This document shows positions 57,509 through 64,000 of a stretch of DNA of 64,000 nt, one piece after another. Below the pieces are notes generated by a model, which saw only the letters and a program-made list of their open reading frames with translations, had not been told where the DNA came from and did not search any database. Source of the DNA: Geodermatophilus telluris (lineage in GTDB: Bacteria > Actinomycetota > Actinomycetes > Mycobacteriales > Geodermatophilaceae); contig NZ_FMZF01000002.1 in assembly GCF_900102745.1 (NCBI RefSeq), positions 496,001 through 560,000 of the forward strand, in the 5' to 3' direction. Both the position numbers and the translations under genes were made by a program. Numbering within the stretch: the first letter of the stretch is position 1; every line of letters starts with the position of its first letter.

Positions 57509-58293
57509 GCGGCCTCGGCGGCCGTCTCCTCCACCAGCCGCACGATCGTCCGCGGCCGGTCCGACTGCGGTGCGTGCCCGGCCCACAGCAGCGGCACGAA
57601 CCGGGACCCGGGGACCAGCGGCAGGTAGCGCACCGTCTGGCCCGAGGAGATCCAGTCGGCCACGCCCTGCACGAGGGTGACCGGGCAGTCGATGCGGTCC
57701 AGGCCGCGCGGGACGTCGAGCAGCAGCCCCCACAGCAGCGTGCGCCACCAGTCGCGGGCGTCGGCGAACCCCTCGCGGGCGCCGATCGCCTCCTCGGGGG
57801 AGGTGGACCACGGACGGGCCTTGAGCGGCGCCAGCAGCGCCGCTCGGCCCAGCGCCGAGCGGGACAGCGGCCCGACCAGCTGCGCGCCGGTGCGCATGAC
57901 CACGCGGGCCAGCGCCATGCCGGTCCCCTGCACGACCCGCTCCGGCGGCACGTTGAGCCCAGACGGCGCGATCGCCACCACCGACCGGGCCCGGCCGCGG
58001 CGTGCCAGCTCGATCGCCACCCGGGCGCCCAGCGAGTTGCCGAGCACGTGCACCCGGCCGATGCCCTCGTCGTCCAGCGTGCGCTCCACGGCGTCGGTGA
58101 CCGCGGCGACGGTGGGCCGCTGTGCCAGGGCCGGCGACCGGCCCACCCCGGGGAGGTCGACGTCGACGACGTCGAAGCGCTCGGTCAGCGCGGGGAGGAC
58201 GGCGGCGAAGTCGCGGCGCGAGCTGCCCCAGCCGTGCAGCAGCAGGAGGGGCTCGCCGGAGCCGGCTCGGGTGCGGGAGAGCGTCGGGGTCAC
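57397..58293 (-). CDS. Alpha/beta hydrolase
   Basis: A 298-residue hydrolase with oxyanion HGWGSS, nucleophile elbow LGNSLGA (Ser about 106), and catalytic His in WAGHAPQ. The acid is probably the Asp in QGVADWIS. The core fold ends near residue 260. The last 35 residues, antisense to the membrane-protein gene, look unlike the family and may be read-through. Substrate unknown. Confidence 0.88.
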   Translation of the reverse strand: MTPTLSRTRAGSGEPLLLLHGWGSSRRDFAAVLPALTERFDVVDVDLPGVGRSPALAQRPTVAAVTDAVERTLDDEGIGRVHVLGNSLGARVAIELARRGRARSVVAIAPSGLNVPPERVVQGTGMALARVVMRTGAQLVGPLSRSALGRAALLAPLKARPWSTSPEEAIGAREGFADARDWWRTLLWGLLLDVPRGLDRIDCPVTLVQGVADWISSGQTVRYLPLVPGSRFVPLLWAGHAPQSDRPRTIVRLVEETAAEAAQSAESSAFRNEQRNRAADIASVKRASQAGSSDAKAV

Positions 58294-58447
58294 CCATCCG
58301 GTCTACCCAGGGGGCGGTCCGGGCTCCCGGTGAGACCTGTCACGTCCCCGCGCTCGGCTGTGGACGGCGGACCGCGGTGTGGACGGCGGACCGGACGGCG
58401 TCGGCGGCTCGCCCGAGCCTGGCCTCCCACCGATCGAGGAGGCACCC

Positions 58448-58837
58448 GTGGAGATCAGCACACCCGAGGAGATGGAGCAGCACCTCGCCGCCGTGGGGGT
58501 GGCGCTCACCGCGCCGGAGCCGGCCGAGGGCGTGCTCTGCTACGCCGAGCGCATGCTCACCGGCTTCGGCTGCGACGGCACACTGCGCTGGGCCCGGCGG
58601 TGGCGCGACCTCCGGGTGCCCCGGGCCACCGGCCAAGAGCGGCGGCTGGGGTCGCGCGGCGGGCACTGCGACTGCGAGGTCTTCCTCAACGGCTGGACGC
58701 TGCGCGAGGACCTCTGGGTCGACGACGAGGACGGCGCCCCCACCTGGCCGGCCGAGCGCCCGCCGTGCGCGGGAGTCGGCCCGCGCTCGTCGCAGCCCTG
58801 CGGCAACGGGCGGCCCTGGCGCCGCGACCGCTGGTGA
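58448..58837 (+). CDS. DUF2695 family protein
   Basis: A 129-residue protein with a Cys-containing core, CDGTLRWARRWRDLRVPRAT then GGHCDCEVFLNG, matching DUF2695, a possible small metal-binding domain. GGAGG lies 6 nt before GTG 58448. Function unknown. Confidence 0.8.
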   Translation: MEISTPEEMEQHLAAVGVALTAPEPAEGVLCYAERMLTGFGCDGTLRWARRWRDLRVPRATGQERRLGSRGGHCDCEVFLNGWTLREDLWVDDEDGAPTWPAERPPCAGVGPRSSQPCGNGRPWRRDRW

Positions 58838-58856
58838 CGAGGGCAGGATGGAGGCC

Positions 58857-59303
58857 ATGGGACAGGTCGTGGCCACCGCCGAACGCGTCGTCGCAGCCCC
58901 GGCGGACCGGGTGCGCGCCGGCCTCGCCGACTACCTGGGCACCCGCTCGCGCGTGCTGCCCGAGCAGTTCAGCGAGTACCGGGTGGAGGCCGGCGGCACG
59001 GGCGCGGGCACCCGCGTGCACTGGCGGTTCGCCGCGACCTCCAAGCGGGTCCGCGAGCAGGAGGTCGAGGTCAGCGAGCCCGACGGGACGCTCGTCGAGC
59101 GCGACACCCGCTCCTCGATGGTCACGACCTGGACCGTCGTCCCGACCGGCGCTGACCGCAGCACCGTGCGGGTGCGCACCACCTGGGACGGCGCCGGCGG
59201 CGTCGGCGGGTTCTTCGAGCGGACCTTCGCCCCCGGGGGGCTGCGCCGGGTCTACGACGACCTGCTCGGCCGGCTGGAGCGGGAGCTGGCCACCGCCGCC
59301 TGA
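58857..59303 (+). CDS. SRPBCC (START-like) family protein
   Basis: A 148-residue helix-grip protein: ATAERVVAAPADRVRAGLAD starts the first strand and helix; ends VYDDLLGRLERELATA, the long C-terminal helix over a ligand cavity. Members bind lipids or polyketide-like ligands. ATG 58857 and ATG 58848 are both possible; GGAGG lies between them. Confidence 0.8.
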   Translation: MGQVVATAERVVAAPADRVRAGLADYLGTRSRVLPEQFSEYRVEAGGTGAGTRVHWRFAATSKRVREQEVEVSEPDGTLVERDTRSSMVTTWTVVPTGADRSTVRVRTTWDGAGGVGGFFERTFAPGGLRRVYDDLLGRLERELATAA

Positions 59304-59343
59304 GGTCGCGGCGCGGGTGGCCGCGGCGGGGGACCATGGGCCG

Positions 59344-60210
59344 GTGAGCGCCGCCCTCCCCGCCGTCGAGCCGCCCCGGACCGCGGTCCCCGGTCTCGAC
59401 GAGCTGGCCGACCTGGTCGCCGACGGCGACGTCCTCGTCCTGTCCGGCGCCGGGCTGTCCACCGACTCCGGCATCCCCGACTACCGGGGCGCCTCCGGCT
59501 CGCTGCGCCGGCACACGCCGATGACCTGGCAGACCTTCCGCCGCGACCCGCGCGGCCGGCACCGCTACTGGGCGCGCAGCTACGTGGGCTGGCCGCAGAT
59601 GGCCGCCGCCCGGCCCAACGCCGGTCACTCCGCCGTCGCCCGGCTGCAGCGGGCCGGGCTGCTCGGCGGCGTGGTGACCCAGAACGTCGACGGGCTGCAC
59701 CAGGCCGCCGGCGCCCGCGACGTCGTGGAACTGCACGGCGGGCTGGACCGCACCGTCTGCCTGGCCTGCGGCGACGTCGCCGGTCGCGCCGGGCTGCACC
59801 GCCGGCTGCGGGCTGCCAACCCCGGGTTCGGCCCGCGCGTGGACGAGGTGAACCCCGACGGCGACGCCGAGCTGCCCGACGAGGTGCTCGACGGCTTCGT
59901 GATGGTCGACTGCACCGCGTGCGGCGGCGGCCCGCTCAAGCCCGACGTCGTCTTCTTCGGCGAGACGGTGCCGCGCGACCGGGTGGACGCCTGCTTCCGG
60001 CTGCTCGAGGACTCCGGCAGCCTGCTGGTCCTCGGCTCCTCCCTCACGGTCATGAGCGGCTACCGCTTCGTGCTGCGCGCCGCGGAACTCGGCATCCCGG
60101 TCGGCGTGGTGAACCTGGGCCCCACCCGCGGCGACGCCAAGGTCGACGTCAAGGTGGACGCCCCGCTGGGCGCGGTGCTGCCCGAGCTCGCCCGCCGCTG
60201 CGGCGCGTGA
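59344..60210 (+). CDS. Sirtuin (Sir2-type NAD-dependent deacylase)
   Basis: A 288-residue sirtuin of the class II (SIRT4-like) layout. NAD motif GAGLSTDSGIPDYRG (about residues 38-52), QNVDGLHQ, catalytic His in VELHGGLD, a zinc ribbon with CLAC and CTAC, and GSSLTV. It removes acyl groups from lysine using NAD. GTG 59344 has no strong ribosome-binding site. It overlaps the next gene by GTGA and leads a three-gene unit with the glycosylase-like fusion. Confidence 0.94.
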   Translation: MSAALPAVEPPRTAVPGLDELADLVADGDVLVLSGAGLSTDSGIPDYRGASGSLRRHTPMTWQTFRRDPRGRHRYWARSYVGWPQMAAARPNAGHSAVARLQRAGLLGGVVTQNVDGLHQAAGARDVVELHGGLDRTVCLACGDVAGRAGLHRRLRAANPGFGPRVDEVNPDGDAELPDEVLDGFVMVDCTACGGGPLKPDVVFFGETVPRDRVDACFRLLEDSGSLLVLGSSLTVMSGYRFVLRAAELGIPVGVVNLGPTRGDAKVDVKVDAPLGAVLPELARRCGA

Positions 60211-60515
60211 CCCGCCGGGAGGTCGAGCACACCGACGACGGCCGCTGGCTGGTCGTCGACGGGCGGCGGTGGCGGGCGGCCGACCCGTCGCTGCCCGACG
60301 ACGTCCGCGCCCGGCTGCTCTCGCACCTGGGCAGGGCCCGCTCGGCGGTGCGCACGGGCGCCGACCCGGCCGCCGTCCGGGCCGCCCGCGACCGGGTGCA
60401 GCTGGCCAAGACCGGCCTCGGCGAGCGCGGGCCGGCGTGGTGGGAGCAGGACGACGAGGCCCGTCACGCCCGCTGGGAGGCGGCGCTGGCCGCGCTCGAC
60501 GCGACCGGCGGTTGA
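60207..60515 (+). CDS. Conserved small actinobacterial protein
   Basis: A 102-residue protein with the start RREVEHTDDGRWLVVDGRRW and a helical tail. Homologues are common in actinobacteria, sometimes labelled biopolymer-transporter Tol, but nothing in the sequence supports that function. Translation is coupled to the sirtuin (GTGA). It lies 31 bp before the glycosylase-like fusion. Confidence 0.75.
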   Translation: MTRREVEHTDDGRWLVVDGRRWRAADPSLPDDVRARLLSHLGRARSAVRTGADPAAVRAARDRVQLAKTGLGERGPAWWEQDDEARHARWEAALAALDATGG

Positions 60516-60546
60516 CGCCTCCCCGGGACGGGCAGGAAGACCCGCG

Positions 60547-61509
60547 ATGCAGACCTTCCTGCCGGTGGCCGACTTCGCGGAGAGCGCGCGGCTGCTCGAC
60601 TCGCCGCGCCTGGGCAAGCAGCGGGTGGAGACGCTGCAGGTGCTGCGCGCCCTCGAGCTGCCCGACTACGGCTGGACCTCGCACCCGGTCGTGCACATGT
60701 GGCGCGGGCGGACGGCGGCGCTGGTCGTCTACGGCCTGGCCATGGTGCGCGTGTGGCGCGAGCGCGGGTTCGCCGACAGCACGCACACGCTGATCGCCGA
60801 GTTCGCGCCCGACGTCGAGGGCGCCACCCAGGACGAGCTCGCCCGCGCCGGCCTGCTGCCCTCGTGGGTGGGCGACGAGGCGGTGCACCGCTCGCACCGG
60901 TCGAACCTGCTGGCCAAGGACCCGGACTTCTACCGGCCGCTGTTCCAGCCGCTGTTCGGCGCCGAGCCCGACGACCTGCCCTACCTGTGGCCGGGCGCCG
61001 ACGAGGTACCGCCCGCCCCCGAGCCCGAGGGGACCCGGGTGTGGGTCGTGCGGCCGCGGGCGCACAACGAGCTGGGCGCGTGTCTGGCCGCCGGCGTCGT
61101 CGGGCTGGGCACCCAGTCGGGGGTCGACGTGGACGCCACCGGGCTCTCGCCGGCGGAGCTGCGGGCCCTGGCCAGGGAGCTCTCCGGACGGCGGCCGAGC
61201 AAGGACCTGCGGCAGCTGTCGACCTTCCTCGACGAGATCCGCCCCGGTGACCCGGTGGCGCTGCCGATCGAGCACGGCGCCGGGCTGCTGGTGGGGGAGG
61301 TCCTCGGCGACTACCTGTTCCAGGGCCGCGAGCTGCTGCCGCACCGCCGGCCGGCCCGCTGGGACCGCGTGGTGCCCCGCGCCGCGGCCCGCCCGCCGGC
61401 CACCCTGCAGGACCCGCGGGCGCTGTTCTCCGTCGTCCTGGACCCCGACGTCCTGCCACCGGCGCTCGCCGGCACCACCTACCGGGAGCCCGCCCTGCCG
61501 CTGGTGTAG
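60547..61509 (+). CDS. Pyrimidine-dimer-glycosylase-like (MSMEG_6728-type) domain fused to a C-terminal domain
   Basis: A 320-residue protein. Residues 1-150 match the MSMEG_6728/T4 endonuclease V-like group: MQTFLPVADFAESARLLDSP, LGKQRVETLQVLRALE, HPVVHMWRGRTAALVVYGL and HRSHRSNLLAKDPDFYRPLF. After a Pro/Glu linker, residues 165-320 form a second domain (RVWVVRPRAHNELGACLAAG then GLGTQSGVDVDATG, RQLSTFLDEIRPGDPVALP). It resembles the N-terminal sensing module of some Mrr-like restriction proteins. The standard family member has only the first domain. Target unknown; possibly DNA. Confidence 0.72.
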   Translation: MQTFLPVADFAESARLLDSPRLGKQRVETLQVLRALELPDYGWTSHPVVHMWRGRTAALVVYGLAMVRVWRERGFADSTHTLIAEFAPDVEGATQDELARAGLLPSWVGDEAVHRSHRSNLLAKDPDFYRPLFQPLFGAEPDDLPYLWPGADEVPPAPEPEGTRVWVVRPRAHNELGACLAAGVVGLGTQSGVDVDATGLSPAELRALARELSGRRPSKDLRQLSTFLDEIRPGDPVALPIEHGAGLLVGEVLGDYLFQGRELLPHRRPARWDRVVPRAAARPPATLQDPRALFSVVLDPDVLPPALAGTTYREPALPLV

Positions 61510-62300
61510 CCGGCGCGCACCACGGTGGTCCACGCCTCCCGGTGCAGTCGCCGCAGCTCCAGCCACGGCGCGAGCTCGGCGTCGGCCGGGCCGCCCATCG
61601 CGTCCAGCGCGGCCCGGCCGTCGAGCCGGGAGGTCAGGCGCAGGCAGGCGAGGTCCCACGCGACCGGGCCGGCGCAGGTGTCCTCGAGGTCGGTCCACCG
61701 CCACCCGTCCGGTGTGGCCAGCAGGTTGCCGGGGTGCGCGTCGCCGTGCAGCACCTGGCCGGGGCCGCCCGCCAACCGGGGCCGCAGCCGCGCGACCCGC
61801 TGCGCCACCTGCGCGCGGACGGCGGCCGGCACGCCCCACTCGCCGGCGTGCTCGGAGAAGGCGGCGAGGTCGTCGAGCGGGGTGTCCAGCGGCGTGCCCG
61901 TGGTGCGGACGTCGCGCAGCGCGGCATGCAGGTCCGCGAGCGCGGCGGCCACCTCGGCCGGCCCCGGGGCCCGCGGCAGCACCTCGACGTGCCGCCAGAA
62001 GGTCAGCACCAGGCCGCCGTGCTCGTGCGGTCCGGGCGGCAGCAGGTCGCTCGGCGCGACCACCGCGGCGCCGGCCGCCGTCAGCGCCGCGCCGAGGGCG
62101 ACCTCGCGACCGGCCGGTCGACGGGGGTCGCGGCGCAGCAGCGGGGTCAGCGTGGCGACCCGCGCGACCACCGGGGCCGGCGCGAGGTGCACCACGGCGT
62201 TGACGCCGTCGTGCAGCACCCGCGGCTCGCGCACCCGGACGCCGTGCGTGGCGGCCACCGCGGAGGCGGTGGCCGCCGCGCGGTCGGCGCGGGTGCTCAC
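61479..62300 (-). CDS. Aminoglycoside-phosphotransferase-fold kinase
   Basis: A 273-residue small-molecule kinase of the APH/choline-kinase fold. The catalytic loop is LHGDAHPGNLLATPDG and the metal-binding Asp is in WTDLEDTCAGPVAWDLACL. The ATP-binding lobe is present. Substrate unknown; not evidence of drug resistance. GTG 62300 overlaps the thioesterase stop (GTGA). Its 3' end overlaps the fusion gene by 31 bp. Confidence 0.85.
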   Translation of the reverse strand: MSTRADRAAATASAVAATHGVRVREPRVLHDGVNAVVHLAPAPVVARVATLTPLLRRDPRRPAGREVALGAALTAAGAAVVAPSDLLPPGPHEHGGLVLTFWRHVEVLPRAPGPAEVAAALADLHAALRDVRTTGTPLDTPLDDLAAFSEHAGEWGVPAAVRAQVAQRVARLRPRLAGGPGQVLHGDAHPGNLLATPDGWRWTDLEDTCAGPVAWDLACLRLTSRLDGRAALDAMGGPADAELAPWLELRRLHREAWTTVVRAGYTSGRAGSR

Positions 62301-62719
62301 CCCTCCGGCAGCGGCACGTTCTGCAGCCGGACCTGGCCGCGGGCGACGAGCTTGCCGTCCTCGGCGCGGGTCAGCTGCACCAGCCACAGCTGCAGGGTGC
62401 GTCCCTGCTGCACCGGCTCGGCGAGCACGTGCAGCCGGCCGGCGGTCACCGGCCGCAGGAAGTCGGTGCTGTTGTTGACCCCGACGGCGAACTGGCCGCG
62501 GTCGGCGACCGCGACGCTCGCGCCGATCGAGGCCGCCGACTCGATGACCGCGCAGTAGACGCCGCCGTGCACGACGCCCCACGGCGTGTGCTGGTCGGGG
62601 CCCAGCTCGACGGTCCCGGTCACCCGGGTGCCGGTCATCTCGTCGGGCTCGAAGCCGGTGGCGGCGACGAAGGCGCTGCTCGACGCGCGGTCCACCCGGG
62701 GCAGCTCCGGCCCGCTCAC
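62297..62719 (-). CDS. PaaI-family hotdog thioesterase
   Basis: A 140-residue hotdog protein: TPWGVVHGGVYCAVIESAAS (HGG motif of active site) and VGVNNSTDFLRPVTAGRLHV. Members hydrolyse aryl- or acyl-CoA thioesters. It is coupled by GTGA to both neighbours. Confidence 0.92.
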   Translation of the reverse strand: MSGPELPRVDRASSSAFVAATGFEPDEMTGTRVTGTVELGPDQHTPWGVVHGGVYCAVIESAASIGASVAVADRGQFAVGVNNSTDFLRPVTAGRLHVLAEPVQQGRTLQLWLVQLTRAEDGKLVARGQVRLQNVPLPEG

Positions 62720-63078
62720 GCGGCGTCCCACACCAGGCAGAACGGGTGGCCCACCGGGTCGGCGTAGACGCGGAAGTCCCCGCCGCCGCCCGGCAGCTTC
62801 CGCGCCCCGAGCGCCAGCGCCCGCGGCTCGGCCTCGTCGACGTCGGCCACGTAGACGTCGAGGTGGAACTGCTGCGGCCGGGCGGGGTCGGGCCAGTCCG
62901 GGGGCACCAGGTCCGGGGCCTGCTGGAAGGCCAGCCGGTACCCGCGGCCGGTGACCACGACCCAGTCGTCGCCCGGCCCGCCCCTGCTCACCTCCATCCC
63001 GAGCAGGTCGGCGTAGAAGGTGGCGAGCGCGTGCGCGTCGGGCGCGTCGATCACGACGGAGTGGAGCTGACCGATCAT
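62716..63078 (-). CDS. VOC-family (glyoxalase-like) protein
   Basis: A 120-residue metal-dependent vicinal-oxygen-chelate fold: GQLHSVVIDAPDAHALATFY (His ligand), QQFHLDVYVADVDEAEPRAL, and DFRVYADPVGHPFCLVWD at the end. Could be a resistance, dioxygenase or lyase domain. First gene of a VOC-thioesterase-kinase unit joined by GTGA overlaps; ATG 63078. Confidence 0.9.
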   Translation of the reverse strand: MIGQLHSVVIDAPDAHALATFYADLLGMEVSRGGPGDDWVVVTGRGYRLAFQQAPDLVPPDWPDPARPQQFHLDVYVADVDEAEPRALALGARKLPGGGGDFRVYADPVGHPFCLVWDAA

Positions 63079-63168
63079 GGTCCCCATCCTGCTGGCTGCC
63101 GGGGCCGCGCACCCGCCGGGGACCGGCCGTCCTCCGCCGGGATCCGGCCGGGAGGCAGGATCGGACCC

Positions 63169-63861
63169 GTGACCGCACCCCCTCCGCCCGTGCTCGGCTC
63201 GCTGACCTGGGTCCCCGCCGCCGACCGGCCCGACCTGCTCGGGGAGCCCGTGGTCGCGGCGCTGCCCGCGCTGCCCGGGCCGGTCTGGGTCGCCCCGGTC
63301 GACGACGACCTGGCCGACACCGCCGCCTTCACCGAGGCCTACGGGGTGCCGCTCGAGGCGTCGGCCAACTGCGTGGTCGTCGCCGCGCGGCGCGCCGGGC
63401 AGACGACGCTGGCCGCCTGCGTCGTGCTGGCCACCACCCGCGCCGACGTCAACGGCCTGGTCCGGCGGCACCTGGGCGCGCGCAAGGCGTCCTTCGCCCC
63501 GCAGGACGTGGCCGTCGCCGAGACGGGGATGGCCTACGGCGGCATCACGCCGGTCGGCCTGCCGGGGTCGTGGCCGGTGCTGGTCGACGCGGCGGTGGCC
63601 GCCGCCGACCTCGTCGTCGTCGGCTCGGGCACGCGCGGCGCCAAGCTCGCCCTGCCGGGCGCGGCGCTGGCCGGGCTGGCGGCCGCGGAGGTGGTCGAGG
63701 GGCTCGGGCTGCCGGTGCAGGAGGCCCCGGCACCGGCGCCGGTCGCCGCGGCGGAGCGGGCGCCCGACGACCGCGACGTGGGCTGGGGCGAGCGGCCCGA
63801 CGAGCGCGAGGACGACCGGCGCTACCTGGAGGACCGGCCCCCGCACTGGGGCAGCGACTGA
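63169..63861 (+). CDS. YbaK/ProX-type aminoacyl-tRNA deacylase-like protein
   Basis: A 230-residue protein. Residues 55-170 form the YbaK-type tRNA-editing domain: YGVPLEASANCVVVAARRAG, LGARKASFAPQDVAVAETGM (catalytic-type Lys), and GGITPVGLPGSWPVLVD. Members clear misacylated tRNA-Cys or tRNA-Pro. The C-terminal 40 residues are an acidic tail ending RPPHWGSD. GTG 63169 has a GGGAGG about 12 nt upstream. Confidence 0.85.
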   Translation: MTAPPPPVLGSLTWVPAADRPDLLGEPVVAALPALPGPVWVAPVDDDLADTAAFTEAYGVPLEASANCVVVAARRAGQTTLAACVVLATTRADVNGLVRRHLGARKASFAPQDVAVAETGMAYGGITPVGLPGSWPVLVDAAVAAADLVVVGSGTRGAKLALPGAALAGLAAAEVVEGLGLPVQEAPAPAPVAAAERAPDDRDVGWGERPDEREDDRRYLEDRPPHWGSD

Positions 63862-63869
63862 CCACGGCG

Positions 63870-63911
63870 GACCGGCTGCGACCGGCCGGCTGCGACGGAC
63901 CGGCTACAGCG
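63870..63911. repeat. Three imperfect 14-bp tandem repeats
   Basis: CCGGCTGCGAC recurs at 63872 and 63886, with a shorter CCGGCTAC at 63900, giving a 14-bp period. The array lies between the convergent YbaK-like and mscL genes and covers the mscL stop codon. No function is known. Confidence 0.6.
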
Positions 63912-64000
63912 CCGTCGTCCCCGGGCCGCCCGGCGTCCCGCCCGGCGGGGTGGCCTGCTGCGCCCGCAGCAGGTCGCGGATCTCGGCGAGCAGCTCGACC
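63904..64000 (-). CDS. mscL: Large-conductance mechanosensitive channel MscL, C-terminal end (partial)
   Basis: Only the last 32 codons are in the window. They read VELLAEIRDLLRAQQATPPG and a Gly/Pro-rich tail, then a TAG stop. The ELLAEIRDLL part matches the conserved cytoplasmic helix at the end of MscL, which forms the channel's C-terminal bundle and relieves osmotic downshock. The pore helices lie beyond the window edge. Confidence 0.75.
   Translation of the reverse strand, partial: VELLAEIRDLLRAQQATPPGGTPGGPGTTAL

Noticed and set aside
61479-62300. Aminoglycoside resistance gene
   Set aside because: The fold motifs are shared by many house-keeping small-molecule kinases, and nothing in sequence or context points to antibiotic inactivation.

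Overview
The window is very GC-rich bacterial chromosome with dense, often overlapping genes, many GTG starts and several apparently leaderless genes. The gene families (SepH, 13E12/DUF222-HNH protein, bacterial XPB helicase with its partner, DUF3027, DUF2530, UdgX, NDMA-type alcohol dehydrogenase) point to a high-GC actinomycete. Gene style suggests a Geodermatophilaceae-like organism (Blastococcus, Modestobacter, Geodermatophilus), but that is inference. No rRNA operon, CRISPR array or intact mobile element was seen. One tRNA-Arg(CCU) is present.

Layout. 1-4.3 kb: 5'-truncated LuxR-type ATPase regulator, then a DUF222-HNH gene under a promoter containing a LexA (SOS) box. 4.3-10.2 kb: SugE guanidinium exporter with a guanidine-III riboswitch, a membrane protein, the XPB helicase and its partner protein. 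10.3-16.3 kb: small conserved genes, a cold-shock protein with a structured leader, DUF2771-like lipoprotein plus MFS, DUF3027 and DUF2530. 16.4-20.7 kb: AzgA-type purine permease, a MarR-MFS coupled pair and a 2'-5' RNA ligase-like phosphodiesterase. 20.8-28.2 kb: aldo/keto reductase, acyl-CoA thioesterase-like protein, a drug-export-type ABC pair with its TetR regulator and operator, an FAD oxidoreductase coupled to an ABC-2 type permease, a TrmH-type methyltransferase and a YflT-like protein. 28.3-35 kb: sepH, an M42 peptidase, serC, citrate synthase 2, pdxH-MFS. 35-40.4 kb: udgX-ohr, a NatAB-like ABC pair split by a 77-bp insert, a TPR protein and an SMP-30 hydrolase. 40.4-49.7 kb: ppc, glycosyltransferase, inositol-phosphatase-like protein, fprA, a monooxygenase, and a GNAT-photolyase-nei2 operon. 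49.9-53.9 kb: NDMA-type alcohol dehydrogenase, an EamA exporter divergent from MarR, methionine aminopeptidase, SnoaL-like protein. 53.9-57.1 kb: a degraded accessory patch ending at tRNA-Arg. 57.1-64 kb: alpha/beta hydrolase, DUF2695 and SRPBCC proteins, a sirtuin operon with a DNA-glycosylase-like fusion, VOC-thioesterase-kinase operon, YbaK deacylase, and the 3' end of mscL.

Functional themes. DNA maintenance is prominent: XPB pair, UdgX, photolyase, Nei2, a pyrimidine-dimer-glycosylase-like fusion and the SOS-linked HNH protein. Central metabolism is represented by ppc, citrate synthase, serC and pdxH. Several exporters sit beside their own regulators, and three operator/riboswitch assignments can be made from sequence. 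The best-supported regulatory finds are the guanidine-III riboswitch, the LexA box inside the -10 region of a leaderless gene, and the MarR and TetR operators lying over their target promoters. No wholly new multi-gene system is evident. The least described items are the glycosylase-like fusion in the sirtuin operon, the chimeric CheB/AraC fragment, the integrase scar at tRNA-Arg, and the 77-bp element bridging two coupled ABC genes.
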